Shown in pieces: positions 62,096 through 64,000 of a stretch of DNA of 64,000 bases (within the stretch, counting starts at the first letter, position 1; every line of letters begins with the position of its first letter). The stretch spans positions 167,202,140 through 167,266,139 of the forward strand of contig NC_089493.1 of the NCBI RefSeq assembly GCF_036850765.1, given 5' to 3'. The DNA is from Saccopteryx bilineata (Eukaryota > Chordata > Mammalia > Chiroptera > Emballonuridae). The translations under genes were made by a program, and so were the position numbers. The notes beneath the pieces were generated by a model. That model made no database searches, was not told where the DNA came from, and saw only the letters and a program-made list of their open reading frames with translations.

Positions 62096-63560
62096 TACGT
62101 GAGGTCCCCAAATGTACTACAATTGAGCAAACAAATTCCAACCAGGAAGGCCATTAAGGCCAGAGTGGGAGTGAATCTTACCAAAGTCCATTGTGATTTG
62201 GTCCCAGTCCTTCTGTCACCCTGAGGAAGTGGCCCAGGCCAGCCACAGAGGGCCACTGCAGAGCTATGTTTCCTGTGGCTACCTGATCAATCCCACAGCT
62301 GGGAAAGACAAGATCTCAGATGACATGCCTCCTGGAGCCCCCTGGGCCTCTGTCAGGGTCCAGGAGGAGGCAGAGGTATGGGGAGTAGATCTCTGAACAG
62401 CGTTGTCCAGAGTGGGCAAAGTGCAGGGGATAGGACCAAATCTGCTGGAACTTCCCTGGATTTCAGTCCTGACTGGATATCAGGGCTGGTCATGGCGGGG
62501 AGACAACCCACCACTTCTCCAGGCAATTGCTGAGAAAACCAGAGGAGAGCAGTCACTCATAAAGACAGGCAGGGATGACCATGAGGAGACTTCAGACCCT
62601 CCTTGTTAGGGACCTTAGCTCAAGAGCCTCACCCAGCGAGTGGGGCTCCCCCACCCCCCTCCCCCACTGGTTGCTGGCTTTCATTTCAGGAACAGACGGT
62701 TCCTGTGTTTACCTGGAAGGGTGGGGGCTGCTATGTCTGGGTATTGCTCTGTACCCTGGTCCTTCCTTGCCCCCCACCCAGCGGATGCCTGGGCTGGATT
62801 GTAGATTTCCAGGAGTCGCCTCCTTGAATCACAGGCTTTTATTTTTAGAAGTTTACAAATGCGGGGGCTGGGAGGGGCCCAGAGCTGGGCCCGGGGAAGA
62901 AGCTCAGGGGTCTATGGTGACTGTGGGACAGGAGTGGATTTAAACACTATGGGGAATAAGTGAGATGGTGGGAAATATGAGGTGAGGAAGTAGCTGGGAA
63001 TCTCATTCTCCCAGCGCCCAGAGCAGGGAACAGCGTCTTTACCAGCTAGGCTGGGGACGGCTGGCATGTGGAGGGGGATGGGTCAAGGGTCACCTTTCTG
63101 GCATGTGGCTGGATCCCTAGGGAGGCTGACGAGCCTGGGAAAGAGACTGAGAAAGTTGCTTCTCTCCCCCCCCCCCCCCCCCCAGGCCTTTTGGGACTGG
63201 AAGAGCAGCTTCCTGCACGGACAACTCCTCAGTCTCCAGGGCTAAGGACGCCTTAACCCTTCTGGTGCTGGTATCAGGGAAAGCAGAAAGCAACCCAGAT
63301 ATGCACATATGTCCTTGTAGGCATGGCCCAAATGCTGTCTCACACAAGTGGGGCCTTCCACTTGTTGTCCTGCTCAATACTATCACCCTGGAGTCCTGAC
63401 CTCAAAGCCCCAGATTGCCTGAAGCTGTGAAAATTCCATAAAGGGAAATAGGGCACTTCCTCTAGGGAGAGGCCGAGCATCTTCTCCTCCTCAAGGGGGT
63501 AGTGAGGGGACGTCAGACAGAACTTAGAGCTCACAAGGTTAGGAAGTCTCCAACCTGCGA
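62096..63560. other. Non-coding stretch with a C run
   Basis: C run of 18 at 63166-63183. Frames at 62353-62943 and 63068-63386 lack recognised domains. 'cctgcttccttgaatcacaggcttttatttttag' near 62820 is AT-richer than its surroundings but has no clear role. Confidence 0.4.
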
Positions 63561-63564
63561 TGAA

Positions 63565-63680
63565 TGGGAGAGAAACTTGCCTTAAAGTCAGGAGACCTGG
63601 TTTGTCTGTGTGACCTTGGGAACATATATCACTCTGAGCTTCAGATGTTGCCCCTGCAAAGCAGGAGGAAATCAGACCTG
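63565..63680 (+). repeat. MIR SINE fragment
   Basis: 'cttaaagtcaggagacctggtttgtctgtgtgaccttggg' then 'actctgagcttcagatgttgcccctgcaaag' is MIR. 63681-64000 contains overlapping chance frames and no recognised gene. Confidence 0.75.
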
Positions 63681-64000
63681 AAATGGTCTGCTGCCCTAAG
63701 GGGCAGACCCTTCTCCTGGCCCTCCATTCCTTGGACCAAGGCAGCCCCAAGTCCACCTTTGGGGCTTTCCTCTCCACTTGCTCCATGGAGACAGGAAGCC
63801 ATCTGCTTTCTCCATCTCTGCCCAGTACTCGTTTGTACACACTCTTCCAACAAGCTTGTGATAAACAAATAAATAGATGGACTACCCAACCTTGACTTAA
63901 GGATAGGAATGTCACTGTTTTCTCTTCCTATTGTCCCTCGAGAGCTTTAGACAAGGAGTCAGAAAGACGTTTCCTGGAAACGAGCCCTGACTGTTACCAG

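Noticed and set aside
63340..63915. 191-residue minus-strand frame
   Set aside because: It includes MIR sequence near 63565-63680 and overlaps other frames. No recognised domain.

Overview
This is vertebrate nuclear DNA, almost certainly from a bat. The clearest evidence is the dense set of tRNA-derived SINEs. Most copies share a head reading CCTGACCTGTGGTGGCGCAG and a (CT)n plus A-rich tail, as in the Rhin-type SINEs I associate with horseshoe and leaf-nosed bats. Others are VES-like, and one family has a tRNA head and a GC-rich body. I cannot tell a rhinolophoid from another bat lineage, such as a sac-winged bat, by eye. Ancient mammalian repeats (MIR, L2, MER5A, MER20, Tigger2) form the older background.

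I could not support any intact protein-coding gene, rRNA, functional tRNA or CRISPR array. Nearly all open frames are chance frames in repeats, CT-rich tracts or microsatellites. Two frames are real fragments of mobile-element proteins: the ORF2 carboxyl end of a 5'-truncated L1 (53274-53627) and a transposase tail in a hAT element (25273-25488). A transcript end on the minus strand is possible near 47.62 kb, where two AATAAA signals follow an AU-rich, UTR-like stretch. No coding exon was recognised for it.

Layout: 1-5 kb holds L2, MIR, MER20 and a polypyrimidine tract. 5-11 kb has MER20 split by a SINE, several MIRs and a 26-bp perfect inverted repeat. 11-21 kb is L2/MIR background with single-copy, AT-rich blocks that look like conserved non-coding elements. 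21-28 kb is the richest mobile-element region: a Tigger2 split by a SINE, a SINE carrying two CTCF-core motifs, two more SINEs, a hAT with a perfect 8-bp target duplication, and a probable solo LTR. 28-40 kb is mostly single-copy, with enhancer-like blocks at 29.4, 31.1, 32.1, 34.5 and 36.9 kb and several long G runs. 40-47 kb is a SINE-dense zone: a small inverted-repeat DNA transposon hosts a second CTCF-motif SINE, and SINEs inserted repeatedly at one target near 46 kb. 47-53 kb holds the possible transcript end, a 15-bp hairpin and a GC-rich block beside an alternating purine-pyrimidine repeat. 53-61 kb has the young L1 3' end, an old L1 fragment and two more SINE clusters. 61-64 kb is mostly unremarkable.

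The overall picture is an intron or intergenic regulatory landscape, reshaped by bat SINE and DNA-transposon insertions. Several insertions carry sequence that could affect chromatin, including CTCF-like motifs and perfect hairpins. Statements about conservation and function are inference, because no alignment or search was run.
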